Origin: Pelodera strongyloides
Lineage: Eukaryota > Nematoda > Chromadorea > Rhabditida > Rhabditidae
Direction of reading: 5' to 3'
DNA length: 64,000 nt
Assembly: GCA_036852015.1 (NCBI GenBank)
Contig: JAANDG010000203.1
Coordinates: forward strand, 1-64,000
The translations under genes and the position numbers were made by a program. Every line of letters begins with the position of its first letter. The stretch's first letter is position 1. The notes under the pieces are model-generated. The model saw only the letters and a list, made by a program, of their open reading frames with translations. It was not told the origin of the DNA and made no database searches. Shown one piece after another: positions 12,001-23,993 of the stretch.

Positions 12001-15000
12001 GCGACAGTAAGAAAAAATAGTGGAGTCCAAATAATAAACTAAACAACAACAAACCTATGAAATCGGTCCTGTCCCAACGGAAACGTTCTGACTTTTGATG
12101 TCAGCTTGTTCACAGAACTCTTGATACTGTCCGCCTCTTCGTTGAGCGTGGAGATTAGACGATCCAGCTCATCCACCGACATGTTTTCTTCCTATAACAT
12201 TACATAATGGGTTTCCAAGTATGCTGAACACTTACCGTATCTTGGAACAACACGAGAATATTTTTTTAATCCTTCATATTATATATATAGATATATACGT
12301 TTCGTGCAGAAATACGGTAGTATTGACAGAATCAAACTGAATTTTTGGGATACTTGAAAAAACCCCATTAAAAAATGATGCCAGGAGCACGAAAAGCTGA
12401 GCCTCACATCGAATGCACTTACAGTTAGCCGAGACTGTGCGCGGATCAGTTCTCTAACTCTAATATCCTAACGTTAAACCCTCCAGTAAGCGTTAGACGT
12501 TAAGACTTGACGTGATTACTAAGAAAGAGCCGCAACCACAATCACAATAATACGTTAAACTAAACACAATGTAATGATCGGATTGTTTAAATCAACTTAC
12601 AAATATAAATAACAGATAATTGGGAAAAATATACCGTACCTCTTCAGTGAGAACTTCACACTGTCCAATACCCGGAGTCAGAACCTTGGACTTTATAGGC
12701 GACGAGGGACGTGAACTGAAAACAGGTAAAAGGTAACAAGTTTAAAGAATGTCCGTTATTTCATGTGTATCGCGCGGAACTAACTGTTTGCCTTTGAAGT
12801 ATTTAGTGTCTACTCTGGCTTTTCCGTATATTTCAAGAACTATAGATAAAAACAAAGAGGTCGCAAACGGGGATGAACCAGTTTTTGAGACCGCAATAAA
12901 TTCGATGCATAATAGACTGGCTTGAAATTTTACGAATTGCCCTAACACGACTGGGAGACCCGGACTTCTACAGACAAACGAGAAAACAGTGAAACGAAAA
13001 ACACAAAATACAGTATGCCACTCACTTATCACTGTTATCGCTGTTCCTGCTGTCTGGCCTCTCTCCACATTCTCCAGTATTTCCTCGCTTCTTCATTTTT
13101 CGCTTTTGAACACCTCGCAGGGCACGAACCTAGAAAATAGATTAATAAAACTGATGGAATCCAAAAAAATCAAAGAAATACAGTGAAAACTTTCTAAGCA
13201 AACATATACATACCATCTTGCTCAAAAACACAAAAACACCTAAACTAGAGAACAGACGGATAGCAAAAATGAAACTGTACAACACATGAAGCAGAGCAAG
13301 CACAAAACAAAGTGCTGAGTAGTTTCTCATTGCTCATAGACCATGACCGAATGGCGCACAACAAAAAATCAATAATCCCCCAACAATTGAAAAATTCAAT
13401 CAATAACTCTCTCGCTCACCTTTCCATCTCTCATCCATCGATCGCCTCGCATTCGACCAATCTCTTCCAAATTGGAATCAATTTCCCGAACAATGTTCCT
13501 GAAAAGTAACACATGTATAAATTAAAAATATTAACATTAATTCATTCGATGACCAAGTATTGATTGATTTATTTATGGGGGGAGGATTATTGATTGAATT
13601 ATTCAATTATTGGGGAATTATTGATTATCTGTTGATGGTTCGATATCTCGATATCGGGCCTTGATACTCTTCTACCCGTAGTAACGTAGATAAAATGAGA
13701 ACGAAGTCCCCAGATCGGATGAGCAACAACATACATATTCCTTTGGTTTGAATGGAACATAAGAAGATACTACCAATAAGATACAGTAAAAACCCTCGTA
13801 TTAAAGCAAACACGGTACCTGCAATACAGCAGCTCGTTGCACATAAAGGCGAGAATCCCGGCCCGCACGTCTCCGGGAACCTCTTCATAGTGAGCAGTTT
13901 CCAGGTGACTGGCGAGCTGTAAACTTTTTAGATGAACACAATAAACCATAAAACTTCAATACAACATAGATAAACAGAGTAGTTCGAAATCATAAGTAAT
14001 ACAAAAGCTCACGACCCGGTAATTTGAAAGGATAAGTCAATAGCTAACGACTATTAATAAGCATAATATTAGTAAGAACTGTATTAACCAAAAATGTTAA
14101 GCTTACCTCCTGCGCTAGTTTGTCATCTCTCGACTGTAAGAAAAGCCTAATCATCTCCGAGTAGTTTTCACGCGATAGTTCTAGCTCACCAGCTTGTTGT
14201 CTAAAAGTAAAGTCTATCAGACATCGGTTCATCATTGTCGGATGCTAAAATGGCATAAATCCATGACACATACAGTAGCCTAAGTGCCTAAGCCCAGCCC
14301 ACCAAATAATAATTAATAATACTTAATATACTACTTACTACAAACATATTATACACTTACCGCACTTTATCTTTATCTCTCCTCGGTAGTCCCGGATACT
14401 CAAGCACGAGGCTCAGCAGCGTTTTTGTGATCTGGAACACATAGTTGTTCAAGTATATAAGTGTTCAACTGTTCACTAACGTTCGGCTCTATAAAAAGAC
14501 AACGCGATTCGATGTGACTGAGGTTTACTGTAATACTCATGTTCTCCTTCAAGTCGTTCAAATCTTACCAAAAGCATAGGCGGTAGATGCTCCTTTTCGC
14601 CCGCTAGTCCACTACACAAGACACCGAGTTGGGGGATTGAATCCTTGGCTGAACATGGGGAAAACATTATCTCCATATAAATAAAGCGTACATTGAATAC
14701 AGTACTTAACAGACATTTCCGAATTACCGTACGCTACAACAAACCTTATACACATTTCTACAAACTACCCTATTCCAAAATAAGTCGTTATACACATCAG
14801 AAGTTTGCTAGCTACGCAATGTCTGAAAAAAAATCCAAAGACAAAACGCACCCAACTTCAGCACATGATGGAAGTTGTTCAAGAACTCGTGAACCATCAA
14901 TGCATCGGCAAATCCGTTGCCTTTCAGTTCAAGGTGCTCTACACGAGGTAGCTCGGGAAGGGGCTGAACGATCAAAAGTACATATATGGGTGCATACAAA

Positions 15001-18000
15001 GCGCAATTTTGACACGTATATAATTAACACTACAGGTTTAGCTCATTTGCGAGTATCAAAGACAAGAGCACAAGAACAGCGCTAAGATTCATAGCGAAAA
15101 CTTCAAGCAACAGAATACTCACTCGAACTTCCTCTAAAAGCAAATCATCAATGGGAACGCGACTCCCTCGAGCCGTATCGTCATCTTTCACAGGCTCATA
15201 TTCAATTTCCTGAAAAAACAGAGAACATCCTCTCCAAATAAACTCACGACATGTCCTAATACAAATACGCTATACATAACGAGTGAAGTAAATGAAAACA
15301 GTAAAAGAATTGGTAAAAACACTGATGCTAATGCACAAAAATCCTAATACTATTCATAGTGAATAACTCATAGTAAAATCCTTTTGAAATGAAAATGCAA
15401 CGCGGTATCATTCAACTATCTCCAACATCTACAGTACACACCTCCTAACCAAAACTACATATTACACTACCGTACCTCTTCTCCGTGATCAAATTCCGGT
15501 GACGCTTCCTTCTTCACCCTCTCTTTCTTCACCTTCTCCACCATTGGTTTGGGTGCTGGCTTGGGTTTAGTCATCTTCTGAATCTCTTCAGTCACTTCCT
15601 CTTCACTAAGCTTGACGATTCCCTGGAAAACAAACTTGAATCAACACTGCCTCAAAAAATAACCATCGAAAGCATAACAAGGACACAAAGGACGGCCCAC
15701 AACAGGTGTTTGCAGGCGCAGGCCGGTAAAATACCCGCAAAACTACAAGAGAATCAGAACTCGCACCCAGCGTTTTCAAACGATATTTAAAACCACGTAG
15801 CTACGTGGCTGCGTTAAGTATACCCCTACTATAAAGCTGTGTGGTACATCTCGTGAATGTACGTCTCTTCTTATGTGTGCCCTTCACAAAGACACACCCA
15901 TAACCAATGATTATAAAAGGCTGTCATACGCCATATCACAATATATAAAACGTATTCACTCACCCGCTCTCCCGTAGTCTCGTCCACCTTAAACATGACG
16001 TACTCTCCAACAATCATCTTGCACGAAAAGGAGAAATGATCTCGGCTGATCGCACCTCCACCACTGCCAGTCTTTTGCAAGTACTGAAAAGACAAACTAA
16101 TAAATATACTAAATATACATATAACAAGAATCTTTGCTCCAAGTTGGGACAAATGTTTCGAAATTAGAACTGTACACATCTGAAATGACAATACTAGAAA
16201 AATGAAGCGAAAGGACAACTTACCCGGATAACCTCAGCATAGGTGGAGAGCTTCTTTCCGCACGGGGCATAATATACGACGTCACCGCGAAGTCCAGACG
16301 AAGAGATCGAACGGATACACGTCTGTCGACGCCACCCAAAATCGAGCGCCTTTCTTACTGCATTGATATCCGTGACAATGTGTTTCGGCTTTCGACTGTT
16401 GTCCGGAGTCGCTGCAAAAGAGTGGGTTCAGCAGACTATGGAACAAAGAAAGGCGAAAAAAAATTGAAAAAAGGCATCAAACTTCCGGAGGAGTCATGAT
16501 TTTCATTACAGAATATTGTCAAATCACATCAACCATCAACAAACAATTCCAAGTAGCAAAAAAAACCACGAAGAACGTAGACATATAGAAAGTTTGAAAC
16601 ACAGCGAAATTAGGATCGGAATTCAATACCACAAACAACAACAACAACAAAGCACAACTATGTCACATCTGTCTATGTGCTTTTTTTGAAGCTTCAAAGA
16701 AGTAAAAAAAGAAAATAATTTGTCCTTGAAATATTTCACTCACATTCATGGTCGTCTCGCTCCTCCTTGACTGGCTTCGGTACTTCTACAGTAGTCGAAA
16801 AGACAGAACCCTTGGAGTGATGGCCAGACATTCCATTCTCTTTCTCTCTTCTGGAAGACGACGACTGCTTGCTGCTCTTTCTCAAATAGATAACGTCATT
16901 TTAGCATTTTAGCACACATCACAGTAAAAACCCTACACCGCATCGATATCCCAAAACGAAAAAGTCGTCAACTACAAAAGCAAGCACAAGAAGCAAAGGA
17001 ATAAGAAAATAAAGTAATGGGGTGACTAAAGCAATAATCGAACGTTAATTAATTCAAAGATAATGGCTCACGGATGACCACATTTGACCCGTTCTGCTCG
17101 TGCACTTATAGAAACACATAACAAAAAAAAACTCACTGAGTCTGCTTCTGTTGCTGCAACATTTGTTGTGCGTAGAGATGCCACAACACTTGGTTGACTG
17201 CGGAATTTGAGGCATTCATACCATTTTGATTTGCAAGAGCTGCCAGAGGATTGGAACTGTTCTGAAATGGGTTTCAATCATTTGTATTTTCGAAAATATA
17301 CCATGGCATAGGTACTAGGTACCATATAAACGTACTAGGCACCACACAACTAGGTACCATATAAAGGATCATAGGTACTAGATACCATATAAAGCACACA
17401 AGAATGGTACAAGGTAGAATGGAATATCAATCAGAAACAGCTACAACGACAACGTTCCCGTCTCATAACTAAATCACGTTTAAAGAAAGGAAGAAAAAAG
17501 GTATGTATAATAAGGTGTCACAATAACTTACCGAACCAGACTTCGCACCCGTCGACGTCGTCGGAGTGCTGGAAAGCGTTCTTGTCGGTGAAGACGTAGC
17601 CGTTGAAGAGGAAGGCGTAGACGGTTCCCTGAAACACATCAGTAAAAACACAAATTGCGCAGTGAAAGTTATACAAACCGATCACAAAAATACACAGAAA
17701 TAATCCAAAATCAAATCATATGCCCTGCTTTGCATTATACACCTTTGAAAAGGCCTAGGCTTAGGCGTGGCCTCAATTCACATAAATATTGAAAACTGAT
17801 AGACTCACGTCTTCCTGGGCAATTCCCCGGGTTCCAACTTGGAGGGAGAAGGTGTGACCGTGGGACTCAGGCTACTCAATGAAAAACCATTGGTCAGCGG
17901 GCCTCCAGTTTTCACTAAAACCAAAAACAACATCATGATGTAACAAGAGTTAGAAACATTCTCGAGCCTTCGCGTACGCAATCGGCATCTAGACAAAATC

Positions 18001-19191
18001 ATAGAAACACCAAATGCACATGTACAATACCGTTCATAAGGCTCAGATACACCAACGTAAAGATTTATGCACTGACACAACCTTCAATGAAGATGTTCAA
18101 TAAACTAAACTACTAAATGACCAAATGACACAACACCTTACCTGTGGCTGTAGCAGTCGCTGAGCCTCCGGTTCCGGACGAAGCATTATGAGAGTTCGAT
18201 GTCCCTGCAGGTCTCTTCACGGTTGCCGACGATGTCGACTTCTGCGATGCAGCCGCCAGTTTCTTCATCGCCTCTTCAAAAGAGTTGGTTCCGGACTGCC
18301 GAGATTGTTGAGAAGATTGTGCTTGTTGTGGCTGGGACAACATCTGAAATTCGGTGGTTGCCAAGTTATTATAGTCCTCTTTTTCTCTCCCAATTTCTCA
18401 ATATATATCTCCATTCATTTGGGATTAAAGCATACCCATACGGTAGTGAATATGGTACATTTCATAAGTCAATAACCGGTTACTAGTCGCCTAATAACTA
18501 ATTAGCATATCATCCATATTGTCCATTCCCAAGTGGTACCAGCAATAAATTAGGACGCATCAGTCTCAGTCATTATCCCTATACTATACCCTACCTGTAT
18601 CATGGCCATCGCCTGTGCCTGTTGCTGCGCCAGCAGCATGTTCTGCCACATCATCATCTGTGGATTCATCCCACCACCGAAGCCGGCCATGGCTGCTGCC
18701 AGATTGTTAGCCGACGAGGACGAGGTAGACCCCGATGAAGTAGAAGGCCGAGAGGTCGACGAAGAGCCTGCAATAGAAAAGTCTAGCCTTGTTGTTAGCG
18801 TTACTTTGATACTATGGCTTTCTAGTCGCTTGTGGGAATAAAGGGAATACAATGTGACAACAACAGTCAGCCAAAGAGCTAAGAATTTACCGGCACGGCA
18901 AACGCTAGTGAGGTGAATACCCTGCCTCTTCATTTACGCTCACGAAGACAACTTCTTGTGATTGATACACACACTCGAGGTAAACCACAGGTTTATCAAT
19001 GCTCATGTAAGAAAGTCATAAAACGGCTCGTTTTGCATGGGATACAGAGAAAAAAAACAATAAATAGGTGAAATGCAATAAATGGGTGAAAATAAACAAA
19101 GGAAAAGTCAATTCTCTTTACCTGAAGCTCCAGACAGTCCCATCATTTGTTGGGCCGCCAAAAGGCGCAACAACGCATTCTGGTCACTCAT
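4828..19191 (-). CDS. baz-2: BAZ2-type chromatin remodelling subunit (TAM-DDT-WHIM-PHD-PHD-bromodomain), 34 exons
   Basis: Nuclear chromatin reader/regulator orthologous to human BAZ2A/BAZ2B and C. elegans baz-2 (flt-1). BAZ2 proteins pair with an ISWI ATPase and bind histone tails; that role is family knowledge. The 34 exons join to about 1390 codons. Approximate residue positions are: Ser/Gln-rich N-terminus 1-300, TAM/MBD 320-400, DDT 485-640, WHIM parts 745-890, PHD fingers 1098-1203, bromodomain 1262-1366, and a short basic tail ending in TAG at 4828-4830. Order and spacing match BAZ2. Signature blocks include GRGIRERALHRLL, FPLGQDRFHR, HIERRYLRQ and NPIDLQTMRDKADAGR. The start is the first in-frame ATG (19189-19191), giving MSDQNALLRLLAAQQ. 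All junctions keep phase except exon 23 to 24. Exon coordinates are in the domain entries below. Confidence 0.95.
6116..6298. repeat. MITE-like element, GCGAAATACCGG family, copy 1 (baz-2 intron)
   Basis: Ends TTTAAAGCGAAATACGGGCC and the inverse GGCTGGTATTTCGCTTTAA. It lies between baz-2 exons 32 and 31. Confidence 0.8.
6998..7169. repeat. MITE-like element, GCGAAATACCGG family, copy 2 (baz-2 intron)
   Basis: Ends TTAAAGCGAAATACCGGCGG and inverse GGCCGGTATTTCGCTTTAA, in the intron between baz-2 exons 30 and 29. Confidence 0.8.
7565..7655. repeat. Partial ATGGGGTTTGCAAGTATG-type element (baz-2 intron)
   Basis: The left end ATGGGGTTTGCAAGTATGCC is intact and the right end is decayed. It lies between exons 29 and 28. 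Confidence 0.5.
8339..10639 (-). other. baz-2: baz-2 exons 24-27: coiled segment and Lys/Glu-rich tract
   Basis: Exons 10521-10639, 10220-10277, 8716-8860, 8339-8546. Exon 26 carries LEEHIERRYLRQ, matching BAZ2A ALEQNVERRYLRE. Exon 27 is a 69-residue run of almost only Lys, Glu, Asp and Arg, written in DNA as a long purine tract. Joined to exon 23, exon 24 needs a phase-1 donor, but the donor seen (TTT|GTGAGC) is phase 0. Either an AG 11 bases further in (after GGAG, 10629) is used, or a small exon between 10640 and 11023 was missed. Confidence 0.85.
9352..10052. repeat. Nested 700-bp foldback in baz-2 intron 25
   Basis: Outer ends TAAGGGCGCG..GTTTAA pair with TTAAACGCGCCCTTA near 10036-10052. 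A foldback at about 9376-9835 has arms with GGTACCTGGCCGAACTGTTTG and its inverse. A second one (9850-10010) has arms ATCCATTTTCGGCCGTTCAG. There is no coding capacity. A close relative of the first foldback lies at 44380-44795. Confidence 0.75.
10681..10738. repeat. (CA)n microsatellite
   Basis: CACACA run with two TACA interruptions, in the baz-2 intron between exons 24 and 23. Confidence 0.9.
11024..12191 (-). other. baz-2: baz-2 exons 20-23: WHIM motifs
   Basis: Exons 12055-12191, 11760-11881, 11406-11556, 11024-11111. Motifs FPLGQDRFHRIFWKLPNVPA (cf. SLGQDRYRRRYWVLPYLAG), GWWTVDRDRVKPLRDSLHGR and GIRERALHRLLL (cf. LKALHPRGIREKALHKHL) identify the split WHIM region found in ISWI partner proteins. 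An insertion of about 60 residues, basic at its end (KKKRRRVRR), separates the motifs; this gap is far longer in vertebrates. The donor of exon 22 is AG|GTTCGT. Confidence 0.93.
12206..12369. repeat. ATGGGGTTTCCAAGTATG-type element, baz-2 intron copy
   Basis: Ends ATGGGTTTCCAAGTATG and ATACTTGAAAAAACCCCAT. The interior CAGAAATACGGTAGTATTGA is shared in inverted orientation with the copy at 38197-38343. Confidence 0.75.
12640..13498 (-). other. baz-2: baz-2 exons 17-19: basic helical linker after DDT
   Basis: Exons 13420-13498, 13026-13129, 12640-12715. They encode RNIVREIDSNLEEIGRMRGD, corresponding to the BAZ2A segment INEIDKTLESMSSYRKNKW, and then a Lys/Arg/Ser-rich stretch with no recognised fold. 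Confidence 0.9.
13819..14963 (-). other. baz-2: baz-2 exons 12-16: DDT domain
   Basis: Exons 14852-14963, 14569-14648, 14361-14431, 14107-14200, 13819-13916. The start PLPELPRVEHLELKGNGFAD and MVHEFLNNFHHVL match the DDT motif (LPDFSRVPGLTL..AFSD..IVEFLHSFGKVL). SIPQLGVLCSGL matches DVPSLGVLQEGL, LSRENYSEMIRLFLQS matches LTRDNVSEILRCFL, and ILAFMCNELL matches VLAFLVHELN. DDT domains contact ISWI-type ATPases; that function is inferred from the family. Confidence 0.94.
15123..15622 (-). other. baz-2: baz-2 exons 10-11: charged linker
   Basis: Exons 15476-15622 and 15123-15209. They encode a Lys/Glu/Pro-rich linker (MTKPKPAPKPMVEKVKKER) and then an acidic piece leading into the DDT domain. It sits where BAZ2A has a long basic linker and is clearly shorter here. 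Confidence 0.9.
15964..16411 (-). other. baz-2: baz-2 exons 8-9: TAM (MBD-like) domain
   Basis: Exons 16224-16411 and 15964-16083. The translation contains DFGWRRQTCIRSI, VVYYAPCGKKLSTYAEVIR and then DHFSFSCKMIVGEYV. These line up with the BAZ2 TAM domain blocks GWRREVRI, WYYGPCGKRMKQFPEVIKYL and EHFSFSPRMPVGDF. In vertebrate BAZ2A this domain binds RNA/DNA rather than methyl-CpG; whether that holds here is inference. Both junctions are in phase. Confidence 0.93.
16744..19191 (-). other. baz-2: baz-2 exons 1-7: N-terminal low-complexity region
   Basis: Exons: 19122-19191, 18595-18767, 18142-18343, 17809-17914, 17532-17628, 17137-17261, 16744-16880. They encode about 303 residues rich in Ser, Thr, Gln, Ala and Met, with a Met/Gln-rich helix-prone run in exon 2 (MMMWQNMLLAQQQAQAMAM) and another in exon 6 (QVLWHLYAQQMLQQQKQ). 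No folded domain is recognised, which fits the poorly conserved N-terminus of BAZ2 proteins. Exon 7 uses a TTTGAG acceptor at 16881-16886 instead of TTTCAG. The only other nearby AG breaks the frame within about 40 codons. Confidence 0.9.
17305..17395. repeat. Degenerate repeat of TAGGTACCATATAAA
   Basis: Four to five imperfect copies of a unit of about 20-30 bases around ACTAGGTACCATATAAA in the baz-2 intron between exons 6 and 5. Confidence 0.6.
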
Positions 19192-19312
19192 CGGTAAACA
19201 GCCGCAATGAGTAGTAGTGGTTCAATGATAATTACAGTAGTTTGTAGTTTGACCCAGACATCAACCGGCCAATTGGCCGCGAATAATTGTGAGAATACTT
19301 CTGTGGCAGAAT
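19192..19312 (-). promoter_or_regulatory. baz-2: baz-2 5' untranslated segment with upstream splice acceptor
   Basis: Upstream of the baz-2 ATG, the minus strand has GTTTTCAG ending at 19313, a strong nematode-type acceptor 121 bases before the start codon. It could receive a trans-spliced leader or a non-coding first exon lying in the gene-free DNA upstream. No ATG intervenes in this leader. Confidence 0.5.
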
Positions 19313-22300
19313 CTGAAAACCCAAACTATACTTCACGAAAAAAAACAGCTTGCGTCAGACGAGATCAAGATCAGCGAAACGACACATACCGATAACAAAA
19401 GAAACGCGAAAGAATAGTCTTCAATAAATTGGAGAGAGGAGAGTATATCATATCAGACAATCAATCAATGTGAAATTTAAATTTAAGCAAGAAATACGTA
19501 CGCCAAGAAAGCTCCTGCGCAAATTGAATACATATGCAAAGTTACATTCACAGTCCAATGCACAGAACATGCCATACCCATATCCCATTAACAATGAGAG
19601 CGTCTAACTAAGAAACTATGAATTTGACAAACTGCACGCTTACAATTAGAGCTCAAATTTAGCTTGCGGCTCCACACAAAATGCAACGAGCTAAGTTCTA
19701 CTTCTGCATAAAGCAGACATCTCCTAGGGGGCGTGCTCGCCAGCTGACGGATAGATGGAAGCATGGGATGATGAAAAACTCCAACTAGAGAAAAGAAAGA
19801 ACGTTGAAGGGAAAAGTGGACACGGAGGGACAGAACGGGCCGGGGCACTAGTCACGTAAGAAGGAGTGGATTGTGGACGGATGGCCCCTAAGCTTAGGAG
19901 AAGATACCGATCTCCCGGCAAATTCATAATTCATAAGTATGGGAGAGGAGAGGAGAGAGGTGGCGACTAACTAGGTCAACTACATTAATAAGCAACATTC
20001 AGAAAATTATCAAATTAACAGATAAGTTCAATAGGAGACAAAGGCGAGAATTACGGCAAGCTAAATAAGACGAAAATACGGTGAATACATGTATAGCGCA
20101 TAGCACAGTAAACCACGTCGGGACTCGGAACGGGTCATGTAAACTTCATAAAAATCTCAAATCTACCAAATTGCAATGAGACGCCGATTATATATAATAA
20201 CAGTTGCATCTTATATCATAACAATGTTCAACTCTGACTCTGCCCTACGACGATAAACTCTCCTAAACTCCTAATGAAGTAAGAAGCCGACGAGAACAAA
20301 CGACCAAAGCCCCGTGCCTCATGCCCGCCTTATGAAGCCGGGCACCATTGACGACCGTGGCATTTCGAATTGAAAACAGCAATACTCAAGGCAGCGGGCC
20401 GCAGGAAGCCGCCAAGACTGACGAAAGAGAGATAGACCTGGAGGGCGCCGTTCCCATGCAAAAGACACCTACTAAGAACTGGCCCAATGGGCAAATTCAG
20501 CAAGGATGTCTATGTGCACGTAGGCAGTGCGCAGTGCCAGTGCAGTGGTCAACTGAATGAGTGAATGAGCTAATGAAGCAATACACAATACACATTTATG
20601 CAGATCCTATAAAAAAACCTTGTTTAACACGAAAGACGAGACTGTGATATATTTGCTCTTAATTAATTTTCAAAATAATATTTGTTATTATGGTTTCACC
20701 TTCACCAATCGATTTACTCATTTGACTGATTTATTCATCTGATCAAATAAATATTTATATGAATTCGGTAAATTCGGTTGCCTAAGGAGCCAAGCTAAGA
20801 CCAAGAATCGAGCCGAGGCCGAGATCCGTGACAACTGCGACCAAAATCCACACCGCCATCAGGCCGGCCCGCCAGCTAGTGGGCCCGCACCAAGGCCAGT
20901 GGGCAATGCGATACTCGGCTCGGCTGGGAGATGGGAAGACGCACGATGGCGCATTAGGCGCCTCCAGAGTGCTTCTCCACTTCTCCCCCTTCGAGGATGA
21001 AGAAAGAGACACGGACACGGATTATCGACGATGCATAATAGATAACAGAGGCCGAGTGGTGGAAGAAGTGTGGCACGAGGGGAAGGCACACGAGTGGATG
21101 GACCAAGCGAGCATGTATTTAACTCGAGGGATTAATTTAATGAAACACAAGAGATTAGGGGAAGTATTAGAAAACCCTTCCCCTAGGCATGCGTATAATG
21201 ATAATGATAATGAATGCTCGTGACTAAAACAGCAAGGAGAGTTTTCATTCAGTCCGTTCCTAGATATACCACCATAATCTGGAGAAGGTATGAAAAAACC
21301 AACAATAAAAAATAACAGTACCGTGCGCGCCGAGACATCGGCGAGACAGACCAAGTGACCAAGTTTACTATTGTTTAATTTACAAACATCACTTCACTAC
21401 AGTCACTTCCGTTCCGCTTCACATCTCACACTCTTCTCAGCTTCACTGTGAACGGTTCTTCAACCAATGCATTCGAATGTCACACTAAAATTCGAAAAAG
21501 AGATGGGGTTTTCATCCCTCCAACCAGAAGCATAGGCACAGACCTCCTCTCAGACGTCAGTTAGTTGGCCCGTTGGCCGCCCCTCACCGTTCAATGAACG
21601 CCTGACAACGAAGCTGACAGCCAAGGAGAGTACAAAAAGCTATTGAGAACTTTAATGCGAAACAAAAAATTTTTCTTTCCTGAACACTAACAGGTACCGT
21701 CTACTGGAAATTTGGTAAACATGGCATCATTTTAATAGATACGCCAAATAAAACGATGAAATTAAAAGGAAAGAATGACAGCTTAGGGTTTGTTTCCATA
21801 ATGCATCCATCATGATAGAAAAATCCAAAAAGTACAAGTAGGGAAACGTTCACCCATGAATTTGATAGTTTGATGAAAGACACCCAAAAACATAGGTCAA
21901 CAGGTCAACTTCGCATTGAGCGAGAGAGCTAAAGAGCAGCACACGTAAGAAGAGAATAAAAGAAAAAGGAAGAGAAGCGTGGGATATTTATAGAAACAAT
22001 CACACGACTGTTTCAATATTATAAACTGCCAAAGCGGCGATCGGTTGACGACAGTTTTCGAGAACACTTGGTCCACTTGGTCGCGACAAGGTTGCCAAAT
22101 GGTCAAGAAAAAAAAAAAAAAAACAGGGGAACCGACTCATGAACAGTCCCCACCCCAGCAAAAACACCTGTGTCACAGCAGCACGTGTGTCTGTCTGTGA
22201 TTAGTTGAATCAATAAACTTTCTTGTCCCAGCAAATGTAATCAAAAATATTGCTCGGCTGAATGAAAACAAAGAAAATATGAACGAACACGCCAAGAACT

Positions 22301-22584
22301 CAAATATCGCGGAAGAGAAGGTGAGTATGAGTAAAAAAAACAGCTTCAAAATATGAAAAAGCAAAAAAGTTGCGAAAAAAATATAAAAGCGAAAGCGCCG
22401 GGTCTAAAAAATTCAAGTATGCTCCTACAAGAAGGCACATGCTCACATACCATAGGAAATACAATTGACGAAAAAGATATTTGTACATATACATATCCCA
22501 TAAAAAAGTCGAAATCCCTCAAATCCTAAGCTTGTATGAAACTTCGTGCATACCACAGCACTGCTTCATTCAAAAATTCCACAA

Positions 22585-22620
22585 AGACCACCCACGTCGC
22601 TGCTTCCTCTTGGGTGGTCT
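22585..22620. repeat. Small hairpin, GACCACCCA/TGGGTGGTC
   Basis: A 10-bp perfect stem AGACCACCCA..TGGGTGGTCT with a 16-base loop; the same stem core recurs at 37023-37064 and 37193-37253. Confidence 0.55.
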
Positions 22621-23850
22621 TCACCACTAATTAACATGGAATCACAATTAAAATAACCCCCAACTCCCTTCTTCGTAATTATGATACTTGTAGAACACAA
22701 GTTTCAACTAATACCATAACACTAATAAAAACAATCAACTACCGTAACTTAATAATAAATAAAATTAGCAGAAACCTAATTAGAATGTGAAATCGAGAGA
22801 TCGAATCGATAAACCGGGCCGGTCACAGGAGTCAGCCACAAAACGAGTGCAAACCATCGAGGCGAGCGGGCAAGCGCCGACTGCAGAGTAGTAAAGACGG
22901 TCGGTGCGCCGCCCGAGCTCTGTGTCACACACACCACACACATACGCGCGTGCACACAGACATACAAACGTACAATCATCAAGATGGAGCGAGCGGACAC
23001 CCGGTGCAAAAAACACAAGCGCTCTCACTTGATGTGTTTCATCATTATTGACTTTAAATGTTTGATTATTTTGCAACATTTATAAATTACAAAGTAAAAA
23101 TACTTTCTAGATCAATCAAAGGGATACCTTATTAATTAACATAATACCATGACAGTCTGAACCAATCATCCACAACAATAGAGCATGCCAATTGATACTG
23201 AGCTTGAGGCCAAGCAAACAAGTGTGATATAATATTAGTACAATCTTCTCCTCAAAAAGCATACAAACCAAGAATTCAAGAAAGAAACAACAGGGAAAAT
23301 TCCCCCTCTTCTAGTATGTGCCAGTCATAGCGTCCGTCACCCCGAGCCCGAGCCAAGCCAGGCTATAATTTCCATGCGTAATTTCGGAGATGGTCGCTTA
23401 GTTGAGAGTCGAACCGTAAAATACCACTGATACGTTTCACCCAAATCTATATATTTGCATTTGCCTCCGGAGATGGTCAAAGCCAAACCGGAGATGGTTG
23501 ATGCGTAATTTTACGCATAGATTTATAGCCTGCAAGGAGCGCCCATTTCAAGACAACACCACCACCAGCACTGCCACATAAGTATGCCAAACAGAGGGGA
23601 TAGAGGAAGGGAGTAGGACGGGAAAGAGGGAGAGCATTGGCTGGTGGCTGTCCAAATGTCCCATCTCCTTTAGTCGCCCTTCAATTGCAGATGGCGCTCT
23701 TCTTCCTTAGCCTTATAGCCCGTTTACTCGGACTCGGACTCGGACACAAACCAACTCTCACCCCTTCTCGTACGCGCTCGACATCCGAAAAACAGCAAAT
23801 GCTCATGAAGTTCATTAGTTGGTGACAAAGATAGCGTAAGAATGAAGCAT

Positions 23851-23993
23851 CAACAGCTACACTGATCTGGGTGCTGTGTTATGATTCAACAGCTACACTG
23901 ATCTGGGTGCTGTGTTATGATTCAACAGCTACACTGATCTGGGTGCTGTGTTATGATTCAACAGCTACACTGATCTGGGTGCTGTGTTATGAT
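23851..23993. repeat. 36-bp tandem repeat, four copies
   Basis: The unit begins CAACAGCTACACTGATCTGG. Four copies are virtually identical; the last differs only at its end. Confidence 0.95.

Noticed and set aside
20828..21223. 131-codon plus-strand open frame in the gene-free region
   Set aside because: No recognisable domain, no splice partners, overlapping open frames on the other strand, and a CpG-rich composition that lengthens chance frames.
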